A stretch of 64,000 bases of DNA from Amphiduros pacificus (taxonomy: Eukaryota > Annelida > Polychaeta > Phyllodocida > Hesionidae). This document shows positions 11,816-23,679 of the stretch, piece by piece; position 1 is the first letter of the stretch, and every line of letters begins with the position of its first letter. Under the pieces are notes generated by a model. The model was not told where the DNA came from, searched no databases, and saw only the letters and a program-made list of their open reading frames with translations. The DNA lies in NCBI GenBank assembly GCA_949316495.1, contig OX439003.1, positions 20,769,198 to 20,833,197 of the forward strand, given 5' to 3'. Made by a program: the position numbers and the translations under genes.

Positions 11816-12770
11816 TTGAGAATAAATTATTTAGTAACAGTTAAATACCAGTTGTATGAATGTCTGTATGAAAGGGAAAAATGACTAAAAAAAATCAAAA
11901 TGTATGAAAGAAGAATTTGAGAATAAATGATTGAGATATAGTTGTATGAAAATCTGTATGAAAGAGAAAAATGGCTTTCAAAAAAAGATAAATTCGAAAT
12001 TAAATTATTGAAAATAATTTTCCAACTTAGATATGCCAAACAATAATAAAAATCAGTTCTAATAAATGTGGTATGAGAAAAAGATACAACTTGTGAAGAC
12101 ACATACTCGTTTTTTCGGTCTTATATCCTGACATGTATCACATGAAATCTTATATGGGACGAGAAAACATAAATCATGTCGCCACGACAATGTATTAAAT
12201 GTTGTTTGGGACGACATCACTAAATTCATGTCGCCACGACAATTGAGAGAAGACGACACGTCAAAAGTTGGATACAGCCCATTACAGGTCGCCATGATTA
12301 TATATTAAGGATGAGAAGGCGCCGCGACTTGTCCCACCTTTCATTTGAAGTCCCGGCGACAACGGGCGTGGCGTCAAAGAAAAGCAGCCACTTTTATATA
12401 TGGAACCAACGAGAGAGATCTGTCTCCCTGAACACTGCACAAACTCATGTTCTTGTCTTTATCTCATACTTATCCACTGCAGATAGATGGGGTTTGCAAT
12501 CAACTTTATCCTCAAAGCAAAGCAGTGAAAACATGGTAATAAGTACAGAACTACCTATGTTGTGTGTGGCTCATTTAAGTTCTCAGCTCATTTACATAAT
12601 GTAATCAATTTTATATCACTACATGCAGTGAACTAGGCCACCTATAAAGCACTATATGAAATGGGTGTAATTCTGTTTCAACTGGGTGAATAGTCATCAG
12701 TTTTGAGATTCCCACAAAAGGTTGCAGTCTATGCCAACAGGGGGCCCCCTGTCTGTGTTTCAAGGTCCCC

Positions 12771-13112
12771 ATGACCCAAATCTGAAATGTCGTCTGCTCC
12801 AGGTCAAAACAAACCTGGACAGTCATCATGTTCATTTCAGAGAAATTAACGCATGATTTGTTGAAGAACTGGCCTAAGACATGATTACATTTATTTTATA
12901 ATTGACAAATATAATGACATTTGTGCACAAACATATTTAATTAAGCATTTTATTCATTTCAAAAGTATGTAAATAAGAAAAGAATCTTTAAAAAAGATAA
13001 AAGGAAAGTAGTTCGGCAGAGGGGTGATCTGTGAAAGTAGTTCGGCAGAGGGGTGATCTGCAAAAAATATCTCATAGGTGCAGAACACTCTCTTGAGGCA
13101 CCAAGTATGAGA
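12771..13112 (+). repeat. Dispersed repeat R1, copy 1
   Basis: About 340 bases starting ATGACCCAAATCTGAAATGT and ending near AGTATGAGATA. A second copy in the same orientation lies at 27950-28981, interrupted by other insertions. This copy contains a 31-bp tandem duplication (GAAAGTAGTTCGGCAGAGG twice at 13013-13070). No coding capacity. It is a non-autonomous element or unit of unknown class. Confidence 0.75.
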
Positions 13113-13389
13113 TAACAAAAAAGGACCATCCGTGTTACAAAAAAAAAAACCTTCAAAAAATATATGTAAACAAATGATTCAGTTTTAACTGAAATATGAA
13201 GTATAGGCTCAGGAAATGGCGCTTTCAGTACTGACTCCCGAGAGCCATATGGTTTTGACTGATTAAGCTGTAAGTCTATGGAGCATACCCCGATTATCGG
13301 TCCATGGCGGCCATGTTTTGGCTCAATAATTCTGCTTACACCGTCAGATGTCGCTTTTGTTTGAGAACTGATTTGTGAGTGCGGGGTAG

Positions 13390-13640
13390 AGTAAGAAGAT
13401 TTTCGTGGATTTGCCCAAGGATTTTGCCTTGGGTTTTTCTCCTTGGGATTTTGCAAACTTATGCGAGCTTAATTTTTTTAAAAAATAAGCACTTGTTTTC
13501 GCTCAGGTAAATATGAAGATTTTCGTTGGATTTTGCATTGGGATTTTGCATTGGGATTTTGCATTGGGATTTTGCATTGGGATTTTGCATTGGGATTTTG
13601 CGAGCTTGATTTTTTAAAATCAACACTTGTTACACCTGTG
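13390..13640. repeat. Duplicated block containing a 13-bp minisatellite
   Basis: 13390-13500 and 13510-13640 share GAAGATTTTCGT at the left and GCGAGCTT with an A/T run and CACTTGTT at the right. The second copy has expanded the inner GATTTTGCATTGG unit to about 5.6 copies (13529-13601). Confidence 0.75.
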
Positions 13641-15050
13641 CTTATGAGATTAGCGCGCATTGAAACAATGATGTGACAGCTATATGAGTTTCAAACCCTA
13701 ATCATGAAAAAGTACACAATCCATGATAACCACTAACAGGCAATAATAATATTGCTCTTTGTTAAAAAAAAGAACAATGTAAGATATCATTTTCCTCAAA
13801 ATTTCTACGCCATAGTTTATGGTGTGGCCATCATCTGACACTGACAGGAAGTAAAGTTAATATTCCCGAAAATATTTAACAATCCTTTTGCCTGTGAAAA
13901 AAAGCGAAAACTACATTTTGAGTCACAGAGTGCACACTGTGGCAACCAGAAAGTAGGTCACCAGCTACAACAGGAATGGACAAGAAAGATACCTGAATGA
14001 AGACAGAGAGAATATAATTGAGGATGGGAGAAATGTGGTAAAGAAAAATACATAAAAGTGCACTTGGTGAGCAACAACCTTTGATTCGTGAGAATATAAA
14101 GCTTGGCATTTATGACACATGTGCACAGTTTAGCGTTGTGTACAGTAAAACACGATGATGAGGCTGTCATGTTTTCATGTTTTCATAACTTCAAAAGAAA
14201 GTTCTTTAAAATATTGCATTTGCAAGCAACACTTAGAGTCATGAAAATGATTGGTTTGATTATTCTTTCACTGCTCAAATTGGAATGTTTTCAAGATAGC
14301 ATCTGAACATGTTTTTACTTAAAAGTAAGTGTGCGACAATAAATAAACTATTTTCCCCCCGTTATGATGTATTCAAAAATCTTAATACTTGACAAATATA
14401 TCTTTTTCCCTTGCAAGATTTTCTTAATTTTGATCATTGAAAATGTTATTGAACATATTGAAAATAATGTAGAACGAATTTTGGCTACTCAAAGTGAATT
14501 TTTTCTTTTGGGACAACAACTTCAAAACTGGAGCTTAGTGTGTAAATGATATTGATATAAACCAAATGAAAATACATTGTCATGCTCATAATACACAAAA
14601 ATCAAAAAAAAAATTAAAAAAATCAAAAAAATAAAGAATTCATTTGATGTTTTTCATTGAGTTAGAATGCCTAGCATGGTCATGATCAACCATGCAGGCT
14701 GAACTCATTCATATGCAATGGACAGGTTATATAAATTGACAAGAAAGTGACCAATAGTGGTTTGAAAAATGACCTATAGATAACAGTTTGGAAAAAAACT
14801 GGCTTGGCTATGATTTGAAATGGAATGGAAAAAAGGATGGCAAATTTGTTGCAAGGTACCTAGTTTACCTATCTGCTGTCCCACTCCTTGTCTGCTACAC
14901 ATGGCACACGCTCTTGTATAACTCTTATCAAGTATTGATATATGACTGGTATATCACCCAAGAAATAGGAATGGATGATTCTTAAATCCTCTTTTATCCT
15001 GTTAAAGTTGATAATTTTGTGAAATACAGGACATTGTGCTTATATTTCAG
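13641..15050. other. Intergenic upstream of CEP19, no gene seen
   Basis: AT-rich sequence with no convincing coding frame. The CEP19 promoter and a non-coding first exon are expected here, because the coding exon is preceded by a splice-acceptor-like tract ending TATATTTCAG at 15050. Confidence 0.45.
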
Positions 15051-15062
15051 ATAAAATCCATC

Positions 15063-15551
15063 ATGTCAGCCCAGTTCACTCTCAAGAAGTGTGGAGTGCG
15101 ATTCGATCCGCCTGCTGTCATCATAACCTACACAATAAAGTCAGGCAAGTTGCACCGTCGCACCATGCCTCTGAGAAATTTCAATAAGAAATCTGGCGTG
15201 CCAAGAGTAGCAGAAGAACTGAAAAGTAATTCTAGGCACAAGAAATACCTGGAACAAATCACACTGCCGCAGCTGGAGAAACTAATCACCATAATCCAGG
15301 ATAGAATGAACGGCATCAGTCTAGACGAAAGCATTGCCAAAAACAAAGACATGGATACCATAAATCCAGAGGAAGATCTCAATAAAATAGCAGAGGATGC
15401 ATTGAAGCGGAAAAAGGCCATCATGGAGCAAACTTTTGAAAAGAACAGGAAGAAACCTGGAGATGCTGACTTTGAATATGATGTGGAGAGGGACTTTGAG
15501 GGTGCCATAGAATCGTGTGAATGGGACTCAGCATCAGATGATGAATTCTGA
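15063..15551 (+). CDS. CEP19: Centrosomal protein 19 (CEP19)
   Basis: A single coding exon for 162 residues, close to the vertebrate length. CEP19 sits at the mother centriole and ciliary base, where it recruits the RABL2-IFT machinery. Matches to the vertebrate protein as I remember it include KKCGVRFDPPAVIITY at the start, MPLRNFNKKS, SRHKKYLEQITLPQLEKL, the NPEEDLNKI helix, KRKKAIMEQTFEKN, and the tail CEWDSASDDEF, which parallels human CGWDTESADEF. I chose the ATG at 15063, not an upstream frame extension, because a pyrimidine-rich tract and CAG end at 15050 and the exon would start just after. The last ten codons and the stop form the first units of a 31-bp tandem repeat that continues into the 3' UTR. 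Confidence 0.95.
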   Translation: MSAQFTLKKCGVRFDPPAVIITYTIKSGKLHRRTMPLRNFNKKSGVPRVAEELKSNSRHKKYLEQITLPQLEKLITIIQDRMNGISLDESIAKNKDMDTINPEEDLNKIAEDALKRKKAIMEQTFEKNRKKPGDADFEYDVERDFEGAIESCEWDSASDDEF

Positions 15552-15897
15552 ATTGGATTCAGCATCAGATGATGAGTTCTGAATGGGACTCGGCATCAGA
15601 TGATGAGTTCTGAATGGGACTCAGCATCAGATGATGAGTTCTGAATGGGACTCGGCATCAGATGATGAGTTCTGAATTGGACTCAGCCTCAGATGATGAG
15701 TTCTGAATTGGACTCAGTATCAGATCATGAGTTCTGAATGGGACTCAGCATCAGATGATGAGTTCTGAATGGGACTCGGCATCAGATGATGAGTTCTGAA
15801 TGGGACTCGGCATCAGATGATGAGTTCTGAATGGGACTCAGTATCAGATGATGAGTTCTGAATTGAACTCAGCATCAGATGATGAGTTCTGAATGGT
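15519..15897 (+). repeat. 31-bp minisatellite derived from the CEP19 terminal codons
   Basis: The 31-bp unit GAATGGGACTCAGCATCAGA + TGATGAATTCT begins inside CEP19 at 15519 and recurs about 12 times to 15897. The first copy encodes EWDSASDDEF, and the TGA stop is formed where it joins the next copy. Later copies keep the sequence with few changes (CAG/CGG, GGG/TTG, GAA/GAG) but lie beyond the stop. Confidence 0.96.
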
Positions 15898-18800
15898 TGC
15901 TTGTTATTAATTGACAACCAAATATCAAAATTTCACTTATATAAATGCAGTTTAATCTTACTCCTCCTGTTTATGCATGTGTCATAAATCTGAAGAACAA
16001 AGTGTCCAGGATGACAGATACAAGGAGCACGGTCCTCTTTGTATGTGTCCAGTGACAATGATGTATTATGTTTATCTACAGCATATTTTTTTTATGTAAT
16101 TACAGGTGCTATATGCAAGAAATGGGTGAGAACTCGCAAACTTTTCTGAATTGGATATTAAAATGTCCTAGTCTTATGTAGATTAGTCAATTAAAATTGC
16201 AAATACAAATAAAATATGAATCAGGTATAATTCTGCTGAGTTACAGGTGGTTAACCATGCATTCTAAAAAGTCAATCAATCTATTATTTTCACATGATTT
16301 ATCTGTTGTTGAAAGTGCTGTCAGAATATAAGAAATTGGAAAATTGGAGTATGTAATCATCCAGTGGATTGTAGATAACTATTTGTGAGAGTTTTAAATG
16401 TGGAAAGCCAACTATCAATTCTTTCATGCATAAACCTGATCCAGTAAAGACACACACTGTTATGGTCAATCTCATTGTGGTCATGCTTTGGCGAGTAGCT
16501 GTGTCCAATCATGCATACTCCAGGCATGACACAATAAGGCCACACCCTGTTATGCTATACCTCATTATGGTCATGCTTTGGTGAGTAGCTGTGCCCAGTC
16601 ATGCATACTCCAGGCATGACACATTATGGTCATGCTTTGATGAACAAACGTTTGGCTGATTGGTTATTCCTGTCAATCCTTAAAGGAATATCCACCTTTT
16701 TGAAAAAAATCATTAATTGGTGATAAATATACTTTCCTTTCATTATCTATTGGGGAGAAGCACTCCATTAAATGTCTGAAAAACCAATTTAAACAAGAAG
16801 CTAATTAAATGCCCCCTTTTGAAACACACTACTTTCCTGGCGTCATCTTAAAGTGGAGTGTTAATATAGAGGCACTGAAAAGTAAAGTGACATCATGAGA
16901 GTATGGCAATATGCTTATGACATCATGAAATATATTTTCCTTTGAATAGTGCCAGAATGATGTCATACAGTGGCACTTTACTTTCAGCCTTATTTTAGGT
17001 CAAAGAAAGTTGATGCTACCTGTATTAACCTGCCACATGCAGCTGACGGCTGCGACAGACCTCTGCTAGGAGTACAACTTCCATGTCTTACAGCAACTTA
17101 TCTTATTATTTTATGTAAAACTTAAATTTATCATGATGTTTATATGTCAATAAGCTTTTGATACACCAAATTGTAGGATTAATGCTTAATACCTTTAAAG
17201 TGACTAGGCCTTTCAATCCTTTGCATCTTCATCTGTCTTATATCATTAACTGTCTATCACACTTGTTACATTTGGATCACATACAAATATTTTATAATTG
17301 TTTTTGTATGTTTTATATGCCAGACAGAAAATGATATGCTGATTTGTATGAGTAGTTCTAAATAGTAATCTGTTTTGTATATTGGAATGTAGGATTTTAA
17401 TTGCATCGTACCTGTATGTGATGGCTTCATTGATTTTCATTATAATGATAGAAAGTAGCTATTACAAGAATGCTAAACTTCTGAGTTTCTTATTTATAAA
17501 TATAGTGAAAGAATGGCAAACTGGTTGGATATTGTGATATATTTAACTATGTTATTTAGCTATGTTATTTTGAGCACTGATGAAAATGTTGTGAGAATGA
17601 ATTGAATTGAATACTGATTATCTTTGTTACCTATTAAACAAAAGTTAAGTTTATGCTCAATGTGTTTGTATTTTCTCATAAATAAGACTTCAATCATTAC
17701 AAATATTATGGTCTTAAAGGGCGTACATATTTGTTTTGAAATTGGATGAGTCGATTAAAGTCAATCAGAATTATCTGTTAAATGAAACTTATAGAAATGA
17801 CTTTCATTTTAAAGTTTTTTGGCATAGATGTACAAACTCTATTTTAACTACAAAGAAATACCAAAAAGAAATGTCATCCCATCAACTGCCATCTCACCCA
17901 GGATTACTTCCTGTTCACCAGAGCGATGGGCTGTGGTACAGTTGATTAGAGTGCAAGTTTATCAGCACCAGTTCCTCTGATGGCCCAAAGGTTGAGGGTT
18001 TGATTCCTGACCATTTAGGTATTGCATTAATACTACAATTTCTAATAAGCTGAGGTCTGTGCCTCAAGTTTTTCTGATCATGGGCTTGCCTTACAACATT
18101 TTAGTTGAATTCATCCTCACGAAACCAACATTTCTGTTCTCATGACCTAATTATGTTAATAAAATATTTAAGTTGTAAAAGTATCTGATGTTCATCCTAG
18201 AGGCAAGCAATCTAGCTTGATCCTGCCAATGAAATTGTCCGGTATCATGATATATTTATGATAAAGGCAATCTCATCAGAATATGTATATTCTGACCATC
18301 AATTCATCAATTATTATTATTATCTCCATTTGTCCTCAAAGTACAATTGTATGCATATAAATATGAGGCAAAGTAAATAAGATAAATATATAGTTCATGC
18401 TCAGGTCGTGATTCAACTCCTATGGTATAATGATTGCACATAGTGTATCAATGTTGCTGCTACAGATTTGATAACATTACACTCGTTGACATTCATTATT
18501 TGTTCTATGTATCCTTCGGTCATTTTTCTGATCATGAGCTTGACTTACCAACATTTTAGTTGAATATGGGCTTGCCTTACAACATTTTCATCCTCATGAA
18601 ACCAACATTTCTCTTCTCATGACCTAATTATTAGGTCAATTCTATCATTTCTACAATAACATTGGCATTTACCTTTTACTCATTTCTTACAATATACTAA
18701 ACATTTGTCTTTACAAGATTGTTTAATAGCATATATAAATGTGGAAAGCACTTCACTTTGTGTGGCATCATATTTGGCCATTGTGTGCCTTACATTCATA

Positions 18801-19902
18801 CCCATGGTGGATCTGAACCAAAAGGTAACCATCTTTGAAAATGAACCAATTATTTGGTTCTTAGATTTTATTAGAAACTTGTAAAATTTCATGAATCTCA
18901 TGTCTTAGAGATATCTCAATTGGTACAGTTTCATCAACCATTGAATTAGGTCTCAGTGTGAATTGCCAGGCAGTTATGACACTTTACGCATAGTGGTACA
19001 TTACTGTATGCTAAATGCTTCAGTACTCTCATACCATAATGGCCAAAGTTGTGTTCCTTTGTTCGCAGAAAATGATATTGTGAATTTTTCATATATAGTT
19101 CATAGCAATATGCTACAGATAAAATTTGAATTATTTTTTTGTAAAACTCAAATATTTTGAGGGAATGAGTGCATTAAAGGTACGCAATCCTAAAAAAGTA
19201 GTATTCCATCAACCAAAGTTTTATGATTTTCTCTGAGCAATATTTTACAAGATAGATAGTTACAAACTCTGAACTGTTAGGTGAGGAAAAATAAAACACC
19301 AGCTAGCTGATAGATATAAAGGACATCAACATATCATGTTGATCATAACGTTACCATAGATATTAAATCTTAAATCAATGGATTAATTTTTGGATCAAAT
19401 AACATGCCATGTTTAAAGGTATGGACTTACTATATGAGAGAATTTGCTCAATGATACAAGTCACATATGGGGCATTGATATATAATCCCACTTACTGGTA
19501 AAGCTTTAGCTTCTTTTGTACCCGCTCTGGAAATTTGATAAAATGCTTTCCACTAAAGGCTTTTAGCGTTTGATATTCAAGGCATGAGCCCTTAGCAAAG
19601 AAAAGATTATCACTTTGTTGATCGATATGATATCTGCAAAATGTAGCATTAAAAGTGTCAAATATGAATAAAGAAAATCACTGAAACATTTCAATATTTA
19701 ACTAGCCCTCAAAACGAGACAAGGTTGGGATTGATAATATTGCCTTCCGCAGTCTTTCTACTCAATTTGGTTAAGATAGGTATCATTTGATATAAAATGT
19801 GCGATTTAAAGCGATTGGGTGCAAAAATAGCCATTGAGCTATTCATGCAGCAAAGTTTTGTCTCGCCTGATATGGTAGAACATATTATCAGTAAATAGCT
19901 TT
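15898..19902. other. Intergenic with short duplications
   Basis: No gene is supported. Contents: a tandem repeat of 59-90-bp units at 16445-16645 around TCATGCTTTG and CATGCATACTCCAGGCATGA; a tRNA-like SINE head at 17923-18015; and a duplication in which 18078-18170 recurs at 18528-18640 (shared ACCAACATTTCT and CTCATGACCTAATTAT). The remainder is AT-rich and holds the promoter of the first channel gene, not identified. Confidence 0.5.
17923..18015 (+). repeat. tRNA-derived SINE head
   Basis: The RNA polymerase III A box TGGTACAGTTG at 17934-17944 fits TRGYNNARNNG. The B box GGTTTGATTCC at 17997-18007 fits the tRNA T-loop consensus with one change. Spacing is tRNA-like, but the stems do not pair as a functional tRNA. 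The 3' limit of the SINE is not clear. Confidence 0.55.
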
Positions 19903-21648
19903 ATGAGGGTTAACATGGATAACTATACTGAAATAAAATGGATAGAAGCTATCAGAAAAGATGATGCAAGTGAAATTTCCAAACTATTTAAGAAGGCTAA
20001 TGCATCTACTCAGAAAGATGTATTAAGCGGAGCTTACTGTTTCCTGTCTGTGAATTGGTCAGCACGCACTGAAACAATACCATTTAAAGACAAGTTTGAC
20101 ATAAGAACATCCTGGCATCTAGCTGGCGTGAGTCACGCTCACAACTGTATCAAAGCTTTCCTCACAGAGGGCATTGACCTTTATCAAAAAGATGAACTAA
20201 ATAATAACATTATTCACTGTCTAATTATCATTGCATTTGCGGAACCCAGCCTGGAAGAGCATTTATCTGATACCTTCTTTTTTCTCAGGAGCGTTCTGAC
20301 CTCTGAGCAGATTCGCCAGCTGCTTAGGGTTGACAACTACTATGGTATGAGGCCGCTGGAGTTGGCTTCTCACCTGGGAACCTTTGCTTTGTTCAGTGCC
20401 ATCTTTCACACTGAGGCTTATATGACTGAGAGAATCGTGAGGGGGGTCCATGATATCCGCTGGTTTGATGTGACAGACTATGAAGGATTTCATGCTGGTA
20501 ATAGAAGACATCTTTCTCCATTGTCACTCATGTTCAGCCTGGATGTGAGACAAATAAAACACAAATCCACCCAGGAAATGTTTTGTTCTAATATCATACA
20601 GAGTTGGATGAAGATGAGAGAGAAATGTTCCATGTGGTATAAGGGGTTGAGCTTTGCCCTTCGCCTTTTCTATGGCATAATATTTTTAATTGCTGTTCAC
20701 AGTAATAGTGGACACAAGGGCGATATCAACATCGCTATCTTACCTCTCCCAGGCGGACTTCTAGTTGGTATTGGAGTATTTCTTGTCTTAACATCAATAG
20801 GAATGATATCTGTAGAGCTTCGTGCTATCTACATCCAATACTACAAAGAGACCACGATCAATAAAACTCCTTTGGGTTGCAAGCAAATACAAATGTTCAA
20901 AGGATTTCATCATTTTCTTGAACTGTCTGTTCCTCTTGCTATGATTGCTTGGAATATGTGTTATCTTATATATCATTTCCAGGATATGGTCAATACCAGT
21001 TTTGTTGACTTTCTCTTTGTGTTCATAGCCATCACATTGAGTTGGTCCTATGTGAGCTTTCTTCAGGTGCTTCCTAACATCGGCCTTTTTGTTATTTCTA
21101 TCAATTGGATGATGTCTGAACTTGCCAAATTTTTTATCCTCTTTCTTTTATTTACTTTGCCATTTGTGTTTTCTTTCTATGTGATTTCTAACAGTAATCT
21201 ATCCGTTGATTATTCAAACGCAACCTTTGTTAAACTTTACTTTCTTGATCTCCCCACGTCATCATACAGTGTCTTCACTATTTTGTTAAATATGGTAGAT
21301 TTCCATAATTTAGAGGTAAAGGATCATTCAATCTTTTTTGTCTTACATATTTTGTTTGTGGTTGTGATTAGTATTCTCCTTATAAATCTTATCATAGCAG
21401 TATTTGCCACTATAGTCCTAACTATTGATATGAACAAGAAGGTTTATTTTCCTTTGATCAAGCATTCACACATACAGACGGCAGCAGAACACTATGAAAG
21501 ACTATTTCCTAGAGTGGTGAGATGGGTTCACAATAAATATTGGCACCAAGAGGATGGCAAAATATATATCAAAACCTACCAGATATATAGCCCAACTGTA
21601 GAAACTCCTTGTAACAAGTGGCTTGTAACAACAAAGTATGGAACTTAA
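19903..21648 (+). CDS. TRP-like six-transmembrane cation channel, paralog 1
   Basis: An uninterrupted frame of 581 residues. The first 230 are cytosolic with weak ankyrin-like helices (GMRPLELASHLGTFALFSAI at about 148-167). Six hydrophobic helices follow at about 246-266, 284-308, 336-357, 367-390, 405-429 and 477-505. A pore-like stretch SYSVFTILLNMVDF lies at 454-467 before S6 (ILLINLIIAVFATIV), the layout of the ion-transport family. By overall build it is TRP-like (TRPA/TRPV style), but the subfamily and ligand are unknown. S4 has no regular row of arginines, so voltage gating is unlikely. ATG codons at 19903 and 19915 are both possible starts. An upstream CAG at about 19891 leaves open a 5' non-coding exon. 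It is a tandem paralog of 23680-25479. Confidence 0.85.
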   Translation: MRVNMDNYTEIKWIEAIRKDDASEISKLFKKANASTQKDVLSGAYCFLSVNWSARTETIPFKDKFDIRTSWHLAGVSHAHNCIKAFLTEGIDLYQKDELNNNIIHCLIIIAFAEPSLEEHLSDTFFFLRSVLTSEQIRQLLRVDNYYGMRPLELASHLGTFALFSAIFHTEAYMTERIVRGVHDIRWFDVTDYEGFHAGNRRHLSPLSLMFSLDVRQIKHKSTQEMFCSNIIQSWMKMREKCSMWYKGLSFALRLFYGIIFLIAVHSNSGHKGDINIAILPLPGGLLVGIGVFLVLTSIGMISVELRAIYIQYYKETTINKTPLGCKQIQMFKGFHHFLELSVPLAMIAWNMCYLIYHFQDMVNTSFVDFLFVFIAITLSWSYVSFLQVLPNIGLFVISINWMMSELAKFFILFLLFTLPFVFSFYVISNSNLSVDYSNATFVKLYFLDLPTSSYSVFTILLNMVDFHNLEVKDHSIFFVLHILFVVVISILLINLIIAVFATIVLTIDMNKKVYFPLIKHSHIQTAAEHYERLFPRVVRWVHNKYWHQEDGKIYIKTYQIYSPTVETPCNKWLVTTKYGT

Positions 21649-23288
21649 CTTGGAATTGCTTAAGTTTGTCAGAATACATTATGTGTTTGATGGTCCATTT
21701 GCAATATATTTATACTAATATTGATTGTCCGGCCACGGTATAATTTAAGTTATCTGTCACTTAGTTGATAAGACGTCTGTCTCCCATGCTAAAGGTCTGG
21801 AATTCGAATCCCGGCTGGGAGAAGTGCATAGTCGAAAAAAAGGTAGATATCTGCTACTGAGTTGTTTTCCACTCCAACTAGTGTTCCATGACTGGTTTCC
21901 AAAGGCCGTGATTGTGTTATCATGACTATGTGAAACATGCACAGAAAGTTCCCCAGCTATTCTTCGAAGATGGTAGGGCATTGAGTCTCGGTGGCAAGCT
22001 TTCATCAGACCTGAAATAGACTAAACAGTACTGAAAAGGTCATTAAAAACATTCACGACACACCCTGATTTTATAGGATCAGATATTTATTTTGTTTAAA
22101 TCATATGATAATGCGCAGATGGATATCTCAGGGCAACATATTTAGTGACGGCTTAAAATACATAACACATAATGCAAAACAGATTCTCTTTTTGTTTTGG
22201 AATTCTGACACGCTAATGAATATATGTAAAATGATGAAGGGTCAACGAGGGTTTATTCCCTACATGTGACGACATTATCGAAGGTATATTTTTTAAAGCT
22301 TATAAGGAAACGTGGATATGACTTAAGTTTTCTGTGCCTTAAGGGGTGGACATTTTTCAGATATGATAATATATCATATTTATCTTCACGGAATCTAACT
22401 TCTAACTCAACATTTCAAAATCAGCTTTCAAACAAAAACAAAAAGGTAAAGTACCGAGACGTGAAATAGGCGTGAAAAAGTAATGCGCATGGGGGTTTTG
22501 TTTAATCTTAAGGTACATATTTACCTCAGACCAAGAGTAGAGAAAATATAGGGAAGCCCTCTTATTATAACAGATTTCATTTGTTTTAACAGTGTTCTAA
22601 TCACTAGGTTCTCGCCATGTAGCCAGAGTTTATGCTCTGTTCAGTATACAGATGTTTATATATAAACATAAAGACAACTAGTAAAGTATTTTGTATCACG
22701 AAAAATAAATGAGGGGAAAACCAGTTTCCATAGTAGCTTTAATAAGTTATGTACGTCTTTGGTGTGGAATGATGATTTCGGTAAATATTCCTATAGTTTG
22801 GTAGTACCCTAAACATTTTTCAATCCCCTTAACTGTCTCACCAGTGAATTACTGATAAATGTGTGTACTGAACCATGCAAGTATTAATAGATAAACATAA
22901 ATAAATAATCATATTGTAATGTTGTGGCATGTGTTTTAATGTCTATTAAAAAAGAGAAACCAGTTTATTTATATCTACATAGAAAGTCCATTTTAGATAT
23001 AGTTAACCTTATTTACAAGATAAATAAAAATTAAAATACATTGAAACTGACTCTGTTGCACGAAGTTGAAAGAATTACTTACGATTGGAGGGTGATAGCA
23101 AAATGTTATGAATGCTTTCAAACTGACTGTCAGGGACATCTTTGTAAGTGAATTAATTTAAATGAATAATATTCTCGGTGAATTCAATGCTCTTACTTTA
23201 TGGGGCGTTTGTGTACCATTAGTTGATGGATTTTAATTGTACGTTTTCAATTATCGGACGGATGCATGGGCCATCCTGTATTTTTATA
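21649..23288. other. Spacer between channel paralogs
   Basis: No coding frame of note. It contains the tRNA-like SINE at 21745 and AT-rich sequence. The promoter of the second channel gene lies between here and 23680 but shows no clear motif. Confidence 0.4.
21745..21835 (+). repeat. tRNA-derived SINE head, second family
   Basis: The sequence runs like a tRNA: CACTTAGTTGATAAGACGTC (A-box arm), CTCCCATGCTAAAGG (anticodon-like arm) and GGAATTCGAATCCCGGC (B box). The acceptor stem is not formed, and more non-tRNA sequence follows (to about 22030), so this is a SINE head rather than a working tRNA gene. Confidence 0.6.
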
Positions 23289-23482
23289 CCTTGAAAAACA
23301 TTGGAAGCGTGCCATTAATTAAACGATGGATATTATTAAAGGTAAATATTGGATAAGTCACTGAGAACATTACTATCGAGGTCTTTATCTGAATTTTAAG
23401 ACCTTGAAAAACATTGGAAGCGTGCCATTAATTAAACGATGGATATTATTAAAGGTAAATATTGGATAAGTCATTGAGAAAT
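23289..23482. repeat. 113-bp tandem duplication upstream of channel paralog 2
   Basis: CCTTGAAAAACATTGGAAGC begins at 23289 and again at 23402. About 80 bases are nearly identical in the two copies, which end near AAATATTGGATAAGTCA. The copies are so alike that the duplication looks recent. Confidence 0.9.
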
Positions 23483-23679
23483 CCGCATAATCATAGAACA
23501 CATAAATGGCTAATGTACTGTAGTTTATTCAGTTATCCATTCGCGACAAGATATCAACTTGATGAGGTGAACCTGGTGTAATGAATGCTGTTAATGATCT
23601 TTATCCAAGAAACACCCGTTCCGTTTTTTGTGATCGAGATTAATATATATTAGGACCTCACAAATAAGGGTCACTTGTT

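Larger units (their letters stand above)
9344..12487. mobile_element. Foldback-type element with long imperfect inverted arms
   Basis: The left arm (about 9344-9960) matches the reverse complement of the right arm (about 11815-12487). Matching blocks in mirrored order include AGAGATCTGTCTCCCTGAA, CATGTTCTTG, GTCTTATATCCTGAC, GATGAATTTGAGAATAAAT and CTGTATGAAAGAGAA. The arms carry repeated CGCCACGACAATGT motifs and further hairpins. The loop (about 9960-11815) is low-complexity 18-bp repeats and also holds a small MITE. No transposase is seen, so any movement must depend on another element. Foldback elements of this build (FB of Drosophila, TU of sea urchin) are known; I assign only the structural class. 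The outer borders are approximate and no target duplication was found. Confidence 0.6.

Noticed and set aside
14788-14985. A 65-residue frame just upstream of CEP19
   Set aside because: CEP19 has a complete conserved start at 15063; this frame has no similarity and ends before the acceptor at 15050.
15128-15565. A 145-residue minus-strand frame over CEP19
   Set aside because: It is the shadow of the CEP19 coding sequence.
17923-18015. Possible tRNA gene
   Set aside because: A and B boxes are present but the acceptor and anticodon stems do not pair; it fits a SINE head. The same reasoning applies to 21745-21835.
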